Source of the DNA: Paenibacillus montanisoli
GTDB taxonomy: Bacteria; Bacillota; Bacilli; Paenibacillales; Paenibacillaceae
Length of the DNA stretch: 64,000 bases
Reading direction: 5' to 3'
NCBI RefSeq assembly: GCF_003268025.1
Contig: NZ_QLUW01000001.1
Coordinates: 1,178,001 to 1,242,000 of the forward strand
Shown here: piece by piece, positions 48,587 to 57,640 of the stretch
How the letters are laid out: every line of letters starts with the position of its first letter
Numbering within the stretch: the stretch's first letter is position 1
Program-made: the position numbers and the translations under genes
The notes under the pieces: generated by a model
Seen by the model: only the letters and a program-made list of their open reading frames with translations
The model's database searches: none
Told to the model about the DNA's origin: nothing

Positions 48587-49744
48587 CTACCGGTCGCGTA
48601 AGATAAGTTTATTAAAAGCCGTTGTTAGATCAGAGATGATATCTTCCGGATCTTCCAAGCCTAGATAGAGACGTACCAAACTGCCGGAAGACTCTGGCAT
48701 GGAAAGAACAGTAACCAAGCTTTCGTAGCCCCCCCAGCTCACGCCGATTCGAAAGAGTCTAAGCGAGTCCGCCCATTCTTGCATGAGATCAATCGATAGA
48801 TCGGTTTCAAAAGATACGAGGCTGCTAAAGCCTTGCATTTGTCTTAAAGCAAGCTCATGCTGCGGGTGCGAAGGAAGGCCCGGATAATAAACGGTTCGAA
48901 CGTGCGGAACGCTCTGCAAAAAGTGTGCCAGCTTGTTTGCGGTATCTTGATGCGTTTTCATTCTGACAGGCAGCGTTCTTACGCCTCGCATGGTAAGATC
49001 CGCGATTTGCGGTGTCATAATACTGCCGAGGCTGGTATACTCAAGCTTTTGAATCATTTCCTTTGAGCCGATTACAGCACCGCCCAGCGCATCGCTATGG
49101 CCGCTGATATACTTGGTTGTGGAATGGACGACCATGTCAATGCCGTATTTCAAAGGATTTTGGAACATAGGGGTGGCCCATGTGTTATCCACGATTGTAA
49201 TGATGCCCGCTCTTTTCGCCAAGCTCGCGCAAGCCTGCAAGTCTTGCAGTTCATGAAAATAGGAGGTGGGAGTTTCCATATACAACAGGCTGGTATTCTC
49301 TCGTATGGCAAGCTCAATGTCGGTTATGGAAGTGCCGCTAACGAAGGTATTCTCAATTTCAAAACGTTTTAAGTAGGAGTTCAGAAAATGTTTAGCGGGA
49401 GAATAGGCATGATCGATACAAATCACATGATCGCCCGTTTTGACGGTCGACAAAATAGCAGTCGAGATGGCGGCCATCCCTGAGGTGAAGCATCGGGCTT
49501 GTTCGCCGCCTTCCAGCTTTGCGAGCATTTGCTCGAGAACGTTTACGGTCGGATTATTGACGCGGCTATAAATATAGGTGTCGGGCTGTCCGCCCATCGC
49601 GCTGATAAATTGTTTATAACTGGAATAGGTGAACAAGGAGTTTTGATAGATTGGCATTTTAACCGCACCGTAGTGTTTGGCATCATGCTCTTCATGAACG
49701 GCTTCGGTTGATTTTTTTAGTGAGTCGCGGGATGAAGACTGCAA
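48587..49744 (-). CDS. Cys/Met-metabolism PLP-dependent enzyme (cystathionine lyase/synthase family)
   Basis: A 385-residue fold type I PLP enzyme of the trans-sulfuration family. Visible landmarks: YSRVNNPTVNVLE (59-71) binding cofactor phosphate of the neighbouring subunit, SGMAAIS (88-94), Asp186 in VDNTWATP and PLP Lys211 in VVHSTTKYISGHSDALGG. Members include MetC, MetI, methionine gamma-lyase and cystathionine gamma-lyase; sequence alone does not decide. TTG start with GAGGGGGATTACC before it. Read alone on the minus strand, divergent from the importer operon. No S-box (SAM riboswitch) or T-box pattern is visible in its leader. Confidence 0.88.
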   Translation of the reverse strand: MQSSSRDSLKKSTEAVHEEHDAKHYGAVKMPIYQNSLFTYSSYKQFISAMGGQPDTYIYSRVNNPTVNVLEQMLAKLEGGEQARCFTSGMAAISTAILSTVKTGDHVICIDHAYSPAKHFLNSYLKRFEIENTFVSGTSITDIELAIRENTSLLYMETPTSYFHELQDLQACASLAKRAGIITIVDNTWATPMFQNPLKYGIDMVVHSTTKYISGHSDALGGAVIGSKEMIQKLEYTSLGSIMTPQIADLTMRGVRTLPVRMKTHQDTANKLAHFLQSVPHVRTVYYPGLPSHPQHELALRQMQGFSSLVSFETDLSIDLMQEWADSLRLFRIGVSWGGYESLVTVLSMPESSGSLVRLYLGLEDPEDIISDLTTAFNKLILRDR

Positions 49745-49824
49745 GGTAATCCCCCTCGATAACAGAGTTTATCGAACATCCATCTAATGATCATATCGTC
49801 ATACGTTAAAGCATATCACTTAGT

Positions 49825-49854
49825 ATCATAAAGCAAGCCGGTTTCTGTTGTCAA
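49825..49854 (-). promoter_or_regulatory. Sigma-A promoter of the minus-strand PLP gene
   Basis: On the minus strand TTGACA (49854-49849), 18 bases, TATGAT (49830-49825). A 6-bp inverted repeat CGATAA/TTATCG (49757-49774) lies in the leader and could be a regulator site. Confidence 0.6.
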
Positions 49855-49964
49855 TCCGATAGAAGGAAATAAAAAGCACCCTGAATCGGTAAAGTTGTGC
49901 TAAACTAGTTCTCACAGGCACCCAAACGGCTTATAGTCAGACAATATGATTAACCGCCGAATAA

Positions 49965-49981
49965 TTGTTGACAGTATACAA
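49965..49981 (+). promoter_or_regulatory. Operator site A, overlapping the -35 of the importer promoter
   Basis: TTGTTGACAGTATACAA, an imperfect inverted repeat TTGTTGAC-A-GTATACAA. It closely matches two sites before the PDH operon (61021 and 61163). Probably bound by the GntR/FCD regulator at 60305; inference from sequence identity and position. Confidence 0.6.
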
Positions 49982-49997
49982 AAGTACGTGCTACCAT
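49968..49997 (+). promoter_or_regulatory. Sigma-A promoter of the sugar importer operon
   Basis: TTGACA (49968-49973), 18 bases, TACCAT (49992-49997). The -35 lies inside operator A. Transcription would start about 100 bases before the first gene. Apart from this promoter, the minus-strand promoter and the cre site, the 360-base divergent region holds no gene that I can see. Confidence 0.65.
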
Positions 49998-50068
49998 GAA
50001 AACCATACAAGAGGGTAAATCTGGAAAGCGATTTGAAGTTAGTTGGCATCTAGTAAAATGATTCACTT

Positions 50069-50085
50069 TTGTAAGCGAATACATT
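50069..50085 (+). promoter_or_regulatory. cre site (CcpA catabolite repression)
   Basis: TTGTAAGCGAATACATT satisfies every position of the cre consensus WTGNAARCGNWWWCAWW. It lies downstream of the promoter and 22 bases before the start codon, so CcpA would block elongation when preferred sugars are present. Confidence 0.8.
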
Positions 50086-50106
50086 TTATGTTTAGGAGGA
50101 TTGGCC

Positions 50107-51078
50107 ATGGCAGCAGAGCCCGCGATGGAAGCCCAGTCACATCAATTAACGAAGACGTCAGTCATTCCCAAAGCAAAGAATAAGATCCGTACGACAACCG
50201 GCGAGAAAATTTTTAACATTTGCAACATTACCTTACTTTTACTTCTTTGCTTGGTGACTCTGTATCCGTTTTGGTATGTTCTAGTGTTATCTTTCAATGT
50301 GGGAATAGACGCCGCCAAAGGACCGATCTGGTTTTGGCCTCGTGACTTTACTTGGGACAATTACAATTACGTGTTCCACAACCCGATGATAAAAAGCGCG
50401 TTCTTCGTGACGATCGGCAGAGCGATTCTCGGATCCCTGTTTTCAATCTGCGTGATGCTTCTAGCGGCGTTTGCCTTGAGCAAACGGTTTTTGCCCGGCA
50501 GACGCATGATCCTTTATTTTCTCATGATTCCTATGTTTATCAGCGGCAGTCTCATCTCCAACTATGTCGTTATGGTTAAGCTGGGTCTATTGAACAACTT
50601 CCTCGTTTATATCATCCCCGGCGCATTCTCATTTTTCTTCATGATTATCATCCGTACGTTCATTGAGCAAATTCCAGAAGGTGTCGAAGAATCCGCGATG
50701 ATTGATGGCGCGGGATTCTATCAAATATTCATCAAGATTATCGTTCCTTTATGCAAGCCGATTCTCGCTGCGATGCTGTTCTTCTCGATTGTCGGCCATT
50801 GGTTGGACTTCGGTACCAATCTGCTGTATGTAAATGAGGAGAAATTGTATGTCCTGCAGTATGTACTCTATCTGGTCGTTATCGCTAACAAAGGATCAGA
50901 TATGATTAATCTGATGCAATTCTCCGGAACGGTGCCTACAGTGAAAGACGCAGTGCCGACGCCTGAAGTTCTCAAGATGAGTACGCTTATGGTTGTAACC
51001 TTGCCGCTCCTGTTTGTTTACCCGTTCTTCCAGCGCTTTTTCATCAAAGGTATGATGGTAGGGGCAATCAAAGCCTAA
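50107..51078 (+). CDS. Sugar ABC transporter permease (CUT1, LplC/YtcP type)
   Basis: A 323-residue inner-membrane subunit with six hydrophobic helices. The ATPase-docking EAA loop EGVEESAMIDGAGFYQIFIKIIVP lies at about residues 197-220. LplC/YtcP proteins pair with an LplB-type partner, which is the next gene. ATG 50107 has AGGAGG at 7 bases; TTG 50101 is too close to it. No ATP-binding gene is nearby, so a shared ATPase such as MsmX is probably used, as for many CUT1 systems in Bacilli. The sequence is visibly richer in A and T than the core genes to the left. Confidence 0.92.
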   Translation: MAAEPAMEAQSHQLTKTSVIPKAKNKIRTTTGEKIFNICNITLLLLLCLVTLYPFWYVLVLSFNVGIDAAKGPIWFWPRDFTWDNYNYVFHNPMIKSAFFVTIGRAILGSLFSICVMLLAAFALSKRFLPGRRMILYFLMIPMFISGSLISNYVVMVKLGLLNNFLVYIIPGAFSFFFMIIIRTFIEQIPEGVEESAMIDGAGFYQIFIKIIVPLCKPILAAMLFFSIVGHWLDFGTNLLYVNEEKLYVLQYVLYLVVIANKGSDMINLMQFSGTVPTVKDAVPTPEVLKMSTLMVVTLPLLFVYPFFQRFFIKGMMVGAIKA

Positions 51079-51150
51079 CTACAAGGGAAAAACGATACAA
51101 GCAGCTTGTTTTGACGCAAATCTATCAACCTTTCCGCGGAGGGACTTCCA

Positions 51151-52053
51151 GTGAAAGCATTGAAAAACTATTATGTACTCTACCTTTTCTTAATTCCGGC
51201 GCTTATTCTGACCCTATTATTTAATTACTTGCCGCTCTTCAGCAACATAATCGCTTTCATGGATTATGACATTTTTGCAGGGTGGATGGGATTAGGAAGC
51301 AAATGGGTTGGATTTAAAAACTTCGCCTTTTTAGGGGAAGGCTGGTTTTACGAGCTTCTTGTTCGAACGATTTACTATAACATTACCATATTGCTTTTCA
51401 GCTTTCCGGCATCAATCATCTTAGCCCTATTGTTGAACGAAGTGAGCAGTAATCTGTTTAAGAAGATTTCCCAATCGATTTCATACATACCTCACTTCGT
51501 TTCTTGGGTAACCGTCGCAGGTCTGACCTACATCTTTCTGAGCTATGACAATACAGGACTTGTTAACAATTTGATGACCACCGTTTTTGGGACCGAAAGA
51601 GCGGTATATATGCAAGACAACAACATTTTCCTGCCTCTCCTCATCATTACTCAGACCTGGAAGGAAATAGGCTGGGGAAGTATTTTGTACTTGGCCGCCA
51701 TTACGATGATTGATCCTCAACTGTATGAAGCGGCTACGATGGATGGCGCCGGCCGCTGGCGGAGAATGTTCCATATCACGTTACCCGGTCTTATACCGAC
51801 TACAGTCGTGCTGTTGATCTTCTCTCTGGCTGGGCTTATCGGCGGCAATTTCGACCAAATATTTAACTTGCAGAACCAAGTCATCCAGGATCAGACGAAC
51901 ACGATCTCGACATTCACGTACTACGAAGGAATCTTGGGAGCACGGTATTCATTTTCAACCGCGGTAGGATTGTTTCAAGGGCTGGTTAGTTTTATCCTAC
52001 TGTACATTGCAAACTACTACGGCAAGAAAACAAGCGGGACTTCCATTATTTAA
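51151..52053 (+). CDS. Sugar ABC transporter permease (CUT1, LplB type)
   Basis: A 300-residue membrane protein with six helices and the EAA loop LYEAATMDGAGRWRRMFHITLP (about 190-211). Partner of the preceding permease. GTG start with GCGGAGGG. In many Paenibacillus loci the LplB-type gene comes first and the LplC-type second; here the order is reversed. Confidence 0.92.
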   Translation: MKALKNYYVLYLFLIPALILTLLFNYLPLFSNIIAFMDYDIFAGWMGLGSKWVGFKNFAFLGEGWFYELLVRTIYYNITILLFSFPASIILALLLNEVSSNLFKKISQSISYIPHFVSWVTVAGLTYIFLSYDNTGLVNNLMTTVFGTERAVYMQDNNIFLPLLIITQTWKEIGWGSILYLAAITMIDPQLYEAATMDGAGRWRRMFHITLPGLIPTTVVLLIFSLAGLIGGNFDQIFNLQNQVIQDQTNTISTFTYYEGILGARYSFSTAVGLFQGLVSFILLYIANYYGKKTSGTSII

Positions 52054-52151
52054 TGGACCGATTTCGCAATCTTGGATTGTACGTAGAGTACCGGGCAAAC
52101 AAGCTTTTTCAAGTGCGGATTGTATAAAACCATTTTAGGGGGATTGTCAAC

Positions 52152-54143
52152 GTGGGGAAGAAGCTGCTGGGAATAACATTGAGTTTCGTTCTAGTATTTT
52201 CTGTGCTGCTGGCAGGTTGTTCGTCAAATAACAACACGAATGATGCTAAGGACAGTGCGACTAACAGTACTACGAATAATGCCAGCACGAATGATACCTC
52301 GAATCAAGCGAGTACCGATTCAAATCAAACGAGTACAAATTCGAGCGACCCGAATGATCCTGCCGCAAATTTCAAGCCGATTGAAATCACCATGCTGGGT
52401 GATCTTCCCGTAGGCGGAAAAACCGCAACGGAAGATGTATTAACCCCGATTTGGAGAGAAAAAACGAAGGTAAGCGTGAAGGTTGTCGGAGTTACGGCCG
52501 GGCAATCCGGCGATGAATTCTGGCAAAAGCAAATCGTTGCCGATACCTTGCCGGATCTGATTAACTTGTACGGCGTATTGGGCCCGCAATACAGCGCCTA
52601 TAAGCTGATGAAACAAAACAATCAGCTGCGTGAAATCAAGAAAGAAGATATCGAGAAGTATATGCCTCGATTCAAAGCCTATCTGGAAAAAATGGGCGGC
52701 AACATCGATGATTTGTATAAGGATAACCTGGATGCCGACGGGAAAATGTGGTGGATGCCGAGCATGCCGTCGCAAGCAGCTCTTCCTACGTATCTAACAA
52801 CGAAATGGTGGGCCAATCGAGTCGGTGAAAAGCCGTACTACCAGTATGTTCGTGACGATGTCTTGAAGAAAATTTTCCCGAATGCGAAAACCGAACAAGA
52901 ACTAAAAGATCTGTATAACGCAAACGGCGCAAAACTGACTTATGAAGATGTGAATGATATCCCGATTCACAATCAAGCGGAGCTGCTTGACTTCTACAGA
53001 AAAGTTCAAGCCCTTGATATTAAGGTCGGAGACAAAAAGACGTACGTACATCCACAATCGAGTTCGCAGAACGTAAACTCCATCCTTTGGTCGATGTACT
53101 CCGCTACCGGCAATATGTGGTCTTTCACGGCAGAACGTTCAACTAAAGGCGACGTCATGACGTACATCCCGTGGACGAACGAATGGAAAGATTATATCAA
53201 AATGTGGAATACGATGTACCAAGAGAAAATTCTTGACCCTGGTACATTCGTGCAAAAAGACGATCAATTGAACGCCAAAATCATCAACGGCGAGTATGTT
53301 GTCTTTAATCAATGGGGACCAGTCAATGATGCAAGAGCATTGTCCAAGAAAGAGAATAGAGGCTACGGTTATCGTATTCTCTCCTTGTTCCCGGGGCATC
53401 AGCTGAACAATAAATACCAAGACCTTACTTATTTCCCTGCGAACCTTGATGGATCCGGCTTGGGCGTTGGCATCAATGCCAAGGTGTCGGATGAGAAGTA
53501 CATTCAAATTTTGAATTGGCTGGATTGGAACATGAGTGAAGAAGCTGCCGAACTTAGAGCGTGGGGCCTTCCTGAATGGTCTACCGGAACAGGTGAAGAC
53601 AGAAGATTCAAGCCGGAATACAAAGCGCTGGAAGATTGGGCCGTAAGGGGCGTTAAGAGCGAGAAAGACGGCAATTACTACGGCATGTATGACCCTCAAA
53701 CCAATTCCAGCATCGGCGCTCAAGCTTGGAACGCGGAAACGTTCGGCGTTCAAGGTTTGTTCAATCCTTATCAGCCTGCATTCGTTTATCCAGCCGAACC
53801 GAATCCGGAAGTGAACTTGGATAACGTTGTGCTGCAGCTTAATTCCAAGTACCATAGCGATCAGCAAATTTTCTTCCATCAAGTCGGCTGGACTTGGGGC
53901 GAGCTGGATCCGGACGGCGCATGGGCGAAGGCCGATCAAACAAACGGCGTTTACAGTGATGCCGCTAAAGTTGCCGTCGTTCAAGCGATCATTCAAAAAC
54001 CGGATAAATTCGATGATAACTACGCGAAATACATGAAAGTCATGGATGGCGGCGGCTTTAAAGATGAAGAGAAGAAGATGGAAGAGCGGTGGAAAACGCT
54101 CTACGCCAAAATGCTGCCTGAAATTGAAAAAGTAAAAAAGTAA
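52152..54143 (+). CDS. Extracellular solute-binding lipoprotein of the importer
   Basis: A 663-residue receptor with a lipoprotein signal (LLAGC lipobox, Cys22), a Ser/Thr/Asn/Asp-rich flexible spacer (about 25-75), and a family 1 type binding domain. At more than 600 residues it is of the large LplA-like class. Aromatic residues are frequent (for example WWMPSMPSQ, TKWWANR, YIPWTNEWKDY), as expected for an oligosaccharide site. GTG start behind TTAGGGGGG. Last gene before a terminator-like hairpin. Confidence 0.92.
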   Translation: MGKKLLGITLSFVLVFSVLLAGCSSNNNTNDAKDSATNSTTNNASTNDTSNQASTDSNQTSTNSSDPNDPAANFKPIEITMLGDLPVGGKTATEDVLTPIWREKTKVSVKVVGVTAGQSGDEFWQKQIVADTLPDLINLYGVLGPQYSAYKLMKQNNQLREIKKEDIEKYMPRFKAYLEKMGGNIDDLYKDNLDADGKMWWMPSMPSQAALPTYLTTKWWANRVGEKPYYQYVRDDVLKKIFPNAKTEQELKDLYNANGAKLTYEDVNDIPIHNQAELLDFYRKVQALDIKVGDKKTYVHPQSSSQNVNSILWSMYSATGNMWSFTAERSTKGDVMTYIPWTNEWKDYIKMWNTMYQEKILDPGTFVQKDDQLNAKIINGEYVVFNQWGPVNDARALSKKENRGYGYRILSLFPGHQLNNKYQDLTYFPANLDGSGLGVGINAKVSDEKYIQILNWLDWNMSEEAAELRAWGLPEWSTGTGEDRRFKPEYKALEDWAVRGVKSEKDGNYYGMYDPQTNSSIGAQAWNAETFGVQGLFNPYQPAFVYPAEPNPEVNLDNVVLQLNSKYHSDQQIFFHQVGWTWGELDPDGAWAKADQTNGVYSDAAKVAVVQAIIQKPDKFDDNYAKYMKVMDGGGFKDEEKKMEERWKTLYAKMLPEIEKVKK

Positions 54144-54168
54144 AATCGAGCGCTGAGTAACCAAAAAT

Positions 54169-54211
54169 AAGAGGAATAATTGTCTGATTCCGGGTGATTA
54201 TTCCTCTTTTC
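54169..54211 (+). terminator. Hairpin after the solute-binding protein gene
   Basis: AAGAGGAATAAT (54169-54180) pairs perfectly with ATTATTCCTCTT (54197-54208) and is followed by TTCTCC. Transcripts may stop here partly, giving excess importer over enzymes. I see no promoter in 54212-54261. Confidence 0.7.
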
Positions 54212-54261
54212 TCCGTTTTACGGACGTTTATTCCTAATCATAACCAAGGTGGAGGTTGAGC

Positions 54262-55875
54262 ATGAAGACTGTAACGCAAAATCGAGTGGCTGAAATCGTA
54301 TTGTCATCGGTCAAATCGTATCAGGATCCGTTTAATGAGGTTCAAGTGAAAGCCGTTTTTACCGAGCCTAATGGGAATGAAAAGACGGTTTTTGGCTTTT
54401 GGAGCGGCGGAAATGTATGGAGGATCCGATATTCGTCGGCCCAAACAGGGCTTCATACGTACATAACGACTAGTTCTGATCCCAAAAACGAAGCGTTAAA
54501 CGAGCAAACGGGCACGATTGAAGTCACCGCATACGAAGGGGACAATCCGTTATACAAACATGGCGCGCTGCGCAGCTCGGCGAATAAAACGCATCTTGAG
54601 CACGTAGACGGTACGCCTTTCTTCTGGTTGGCCGATACGTGGTGGATGTCGCTTACGAAACGTTTGGCTTGGCCTGACGACTTTCAGCTTCTTGTTAACG
54701 ATAGAGTCAAGAAAGGCTTTACGGTTGTCCAACTGGTTGCCGGGTTATTCCCCGATATGAATCCTCTTGATCAAAGGGGGGCGAACGAAGCGGGGCTTGC
54801 CTGGAATGACGATTTCACGCGCATTAATCCGGCTTATTTCGATAAGGCCGACGAGAAGATCGGGCACCTGGTCGAGTCCGGACTCGTGCCATGTATCGTC
54901 GGATGCTGGGGATATTACCTGGACTACGCCGGAAAAGAAGCGATAACGAAGCACTGGGATTATTTATTGGCCCGTTATGGCGCATATAACGTCTTCTGGT
55001 GTATGGCCGGCGAAGCGTTAATGCCTTTCTACCTCTCGGAAGCCCATCATGATCCGGACAAAAACGCCGTGTATATTGAACAAATCCGCCAGGAATGGAC
55101 GGAGCTTACGCGCTCGATCAAGAGCAAGGATCCGTTTCAACGCCCGATTACGATTCATCCGACCAATTATGGACATAAGATGGTGGACGATCCAGCATTG
55201 CTGGACCTGGATATGCTGCAGACCGGGCATTCCGGCTTTCAGGATTTCGATAATACGTACGAAATGATCAAAACAGCGGTAGAGAGCAAGCCGAGACTGC
55301 CCGTTATCAACAGTGAGGTTTGCTACGAAGGTCTAGGGGCAACAAGCTTCGAAGATATTCAACGGTATTTGTTCTGGTCCTGCGTGCTGAGCGGGGCATG
55401 CGGCCATACCTATGGAGCTAACGGCATCTGGCAGGTTAATTCCAAGCAGCAGATCTACGGCGCTTCTCCACATGGAGGGACCTGGGGAAATACGACCTGG
55501 GAAGAAGCCTATCAATTCAAAGGCTCTCTGCACGTAGGGATCGGCAAGAAAATTCTCGATAAATACAATTGGTGGGAGTTCGAGCCGCATCAGGAGTGGA
55601 TCGATCATCCGGGACGTAAGCAGGTTAAGCCTTTTGCCGCTGGCATTGCCGGGCAAATCCGAGTTATTTTCCTGCCGTTTTTGGGCGGCTGCTCATGGAG
55701 CGGAGTCAAGATTAACGGGATTGAGGATGGCGTGAAATACGAGGCTTTTCATATCGATCCGATTACGGGCGAAGAATTCGAATTGGGCGAAGTGACCCCT
55801 GAAGGTAGCAGCTGGATGTCTCCTAAGCCTCGCGTGTTTCAGGATTGGATTCTCGTATTAAAGCGGAGAGCGTAA
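54262..55875 (+). CDS. DUF5060/DUF4038 glycoside hydrolase (apiosidase-like family)
   Basis: A 537-residue cytosolic protein (no signal peptide). Residues 1-90 look like the DUF5060 beta-sandwich (DPFNEVQVKAVF, WRIRYSSAQTGLHTY). Residues about 95-430 are the DUF4038 TIM barrel (FFWLADTWWMSLTKRL near the start, GEALMPFY, and INSEVCYEG with a candidate nucleophile Glu). The C-terminal part is a short beta domain. DUF4038 proteins include GH140 apiosidases acting on rhamnogalacturonan II, but many have unknown targets. ATG 54262 has AAGGTGGAGG. Its intracellular location implies it acts on imported oligosaccharides. Confidence 0.85.
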   Translation: MKTVTQNRVAEIVLSSVKSYQDPFNEVQVKAVFTEPNGNEKTVFGFWSGGNVWRIRYSSAQTGLHTYITTSSDPKNEALNEQTGTIEVTAYEGDNPLYKHGALRSSANKTHLEHVDGTPFFWLADTWWMSLTKRLAWPDDFQLLVNDRVKKGFTVVQLVAGLFPDMNPLDQRGANEAGLAWNDDFTRINPAYFDKADEKIGHLVESGLVPCIVGCWGYYLDYAGKEAITKHWDYLLARYGAYNVFWCMAGEALMPFYLSEAHHDPDKNAVYIEQIRQEWTELTRSIKSKDPFQRPITIHPTNYGHKMVDDPALLDLDMLQTGHSGFQDFDNTYEMIKTAVESKPRLPVINSEVCYEGLGATSFEDIQRYLFWSCVLSGACGHTYGANGIWQVNSKQQIYGASPHGGTWGNTTWEEAYQFKGSLHVGIGKKILDKYNWWEFEPHQEWIDHPGRKQVKPFAAGIAGQIRVIFLPFLGGCSWSGVKINGIEDGVKYEAFHIDPITGEEFELGEVTPEGSSWMSPKPRVFQDWILVLKRRA

Positions 55876-55944
55876 TCATTTTCGGGATGGCTTAAGCTGA
55901 GGCGCCGGCTGGATCATGTTCAAGTTAGCGGAGGTGGAGATTCC

Positions 55945-56790
55945 ATGGCCAAAGATTTAAAAGAACGTTACGAGGAATATAAGGAGCTAGGCTACACTGT
56001 TTTCGAGCGGCTTCACAGCAAAGAAACGACAGACGGCTGGATCAGAAAATACCATGAGCTTCAGCAGAATACGCCGAGGAACGCAGACGGAACCTTAACG
56101 ACTTGGTTTGCCAGCACATGCGAGCTGGCTCCCTTGGAGATGCTTCCTATCGTATCGCATCCGGAGATACTAGATTTTGCCGAGATGGTTATGGGCCCCT
56201 TCGTACAGCTCGATAATTTAACGATTGCCGGTGGCGAACGTAACGTCAGTAAAGAAGAAGCGCGTAATAAGGTGGCGCTTTGGCATCGCGATCGCTGGGG
56301 AAAGGTGCCGACTACGGAGCGCTATGAAAGTCCGCTTTCGTGTAATGCGATCAGTTACATGGTCGATCTGGACGATGATTACGGCCCGCTGCGGGTCATC
56401 CCCGGTTCCCATCGGAAACCGATCACCCTAACAGACGAAGAAATCTTCGTCCCTCATAAAGATGAAGTGATTGTTTACGCAAAAGCCGGCGACGTCGTGT
56501 TTACCCATAATATGCTGCTCCATACCGGAACGCCGAATACAAGCGGGAAAAACCGTTATTTTTTCAGCGTGTACTATAACCGCACCTGGTTGAGACACAC
56601 CGATAACCACAGCGGGCCGAACGTGCAGAAGATCGTTCAGCAAGCCCGGCTGCGCAATGACCATCGTACGCTGCGTTTGTTCGGCATAGACGAACAGCTT
56701 GAGAAACGGGCGAACAGCGGGTTTAGGGTGGCCGATGATATTCAATGGGCGGAATGGGCGGCGGCCGATAAGGCGGCTATCAAGAAATAG
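55945..56790 (+). CDS. PhyH-family Fe(II)/2-oxoglutarate dioxygenase 1
   Basis: A 281-residue phytanoyl-CoA dioxygenase superfamily protein. The iron triad is visible: His114-x-Asp116 (ALWHRDRWG) and distal His193 (LLHTGTPNTSGKNRYF) with Arg204 for 2-oxoglutarate. The family hydroxylates or demethylates small molecules. It is 69 bases after the hydrolase gene and 20 before a second PhyH gene. The substrate is not known; the sugar context suggests a modified sugar rather than a lipid, which is inference. Confidence 0.87.
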   Translation: MAKDLKERYEEYKELGYTVFERLHSKETTDGWIRKYHELQQNTPRNADGTLTTWFASTCELAPLEMLPIVSHPEILDFAEMVMGPFVQLDNLTIAGGERNVSKEEARNKVALWHRDRWGKVPTTERYESPLSCNAISYMVDLDDDYGPLRVIPGSHRKPITLTDEEIFVPHKDEVIVYAKAGDVVFTHNMLLHTGTPNTSGKNRYFFSVYYNRTWLRHTDNHSGPNVQKIVQQARLRNDHRTLRLFGIDEQLEKRANSGFRVADDIQWAEWAAADKAAIKK

Positions 56791-56810
56791 ATAAGAGAGG
56801 GGACCTACGT

Positions 56811-57608
56811 ATGGCGATTTCGCTGACGGAGCAAAGGAGACGTTATGCGGAGGACGGATTTGTCGTCATTTCTCTATTGACCGATACAGAAAAAGACGAC
56901 ATGCTTGCCACCTTTATGGAAATGCATGCCGCGGGACCGATTCCCGGCTGTTTCGCACCAGTGCCGAAAGAACAGGCCGACGGTGACATTCTCAAATTGT
57001 ATCCGCGCATGATGCACCCTCATAAAGTAAGCGATAAAGTAATGGGCTACATGCTGCATCCGAAAATCATGGATGCCATCTCTTCGCTTTTGGAGGAGGA
57101 GCCCTTGGCCGGCCAAAGCATGTTTTATTTTAAACCTCCCGGGGCGAAGGGGCAGGCGCTTCACCAGGACAACTTTTACATGAAGGTGGAACCTGGGACC
57201 TGCATCGCGGCATGGGTAGCGTTAGATGACGCCGATGAAGCAAATGGCGGGTTGTATATCGTGCCGCAAACGAATACCCTCGATCTTCAGTGTCCGCACA
57301 AAGCAGATCCCGCATTATCCTTCACCCAAGACGAAGTGGACGTTCCCGACGGCTTGTCGCCCGTACCCGTGCGGATGAAGGCCGGCGATGTGCTTTTTTT
57401 TAACGGAAGCGTTATCCACGGCTCCTATCCCAATCAATCGAAAGACCGGTTCAGACGTTCGTTCATATGTCATTATGCCGGCAGCTCCATCACCCGAATC
57501 GGGTCGCATTTTGCGCCTTTGTATTCAAGGGACGGGCAGCAGGTTTCCTTGCAAGCGAACGAGGATGGAGGCCCGTGCGGCGGGGCCGAGTATAGGGAAC
57601 TTCATTAA
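56811..57608 (+). CDS. PhyH-family Fe(II)/2-oxoglutarate dioxygenase 2
   Basis: A 265-residue paralog with His118-x-Asp120 (ALHQDNFYMKVEPGT), distal His203 (SVIHGSYPNQSKDRFR) and Arg213. The segment AWVALDDADEANGGLYIVP is typical of PhyH proteins. It differs clearly from the gene before it, so this is an old pair, not a recent duplication. The genes probably act in one pathway, perhaps on two positions of the same compound. GAGAGGGG precedes the ATG. Confidence 0.88.
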   Translation: MAISLTEQRRRYAEDGFVVISLLTDTEKDDMLATFMEMHAAGPIPGCFAPVPKEQADGDILKLYPRMMHPHKVSDKVMGYMLHPKIMDAISSLLEEEPLAGQSMFYFKPPGAKGQALHQDNFYMKVEPGTCIAAWVALDDADEANGGLYIVPQTNTLDLQCPHKADPALSFTQDEVDVPDGLSPVPVRMKAGDVLFFNGSVIHGSYPNQSKDRFRRSFICHYAGSSITRIGSHFAPLYSRDGQQVSLQANEDGGPCGGAEYRELH

Positions 57609-57640
57609 TAGAAGAAAGTGAACGAGGGAGGCTAATCGGA

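Noticed and set aside
48587-49854. SAM or T-box riboswitch for the minus-strand PLP gene
   Set aside because: No conserved S-box or T-box blocks are visible in the roughly 80-nt leader.
53139-54164. 341-codon minus-strand open frame opposite the solute-binding protein
   Set aside because: Shadow of the real gene; no recognisable domain, and the plus-strand protein is clearly a lipoprotein receptor.
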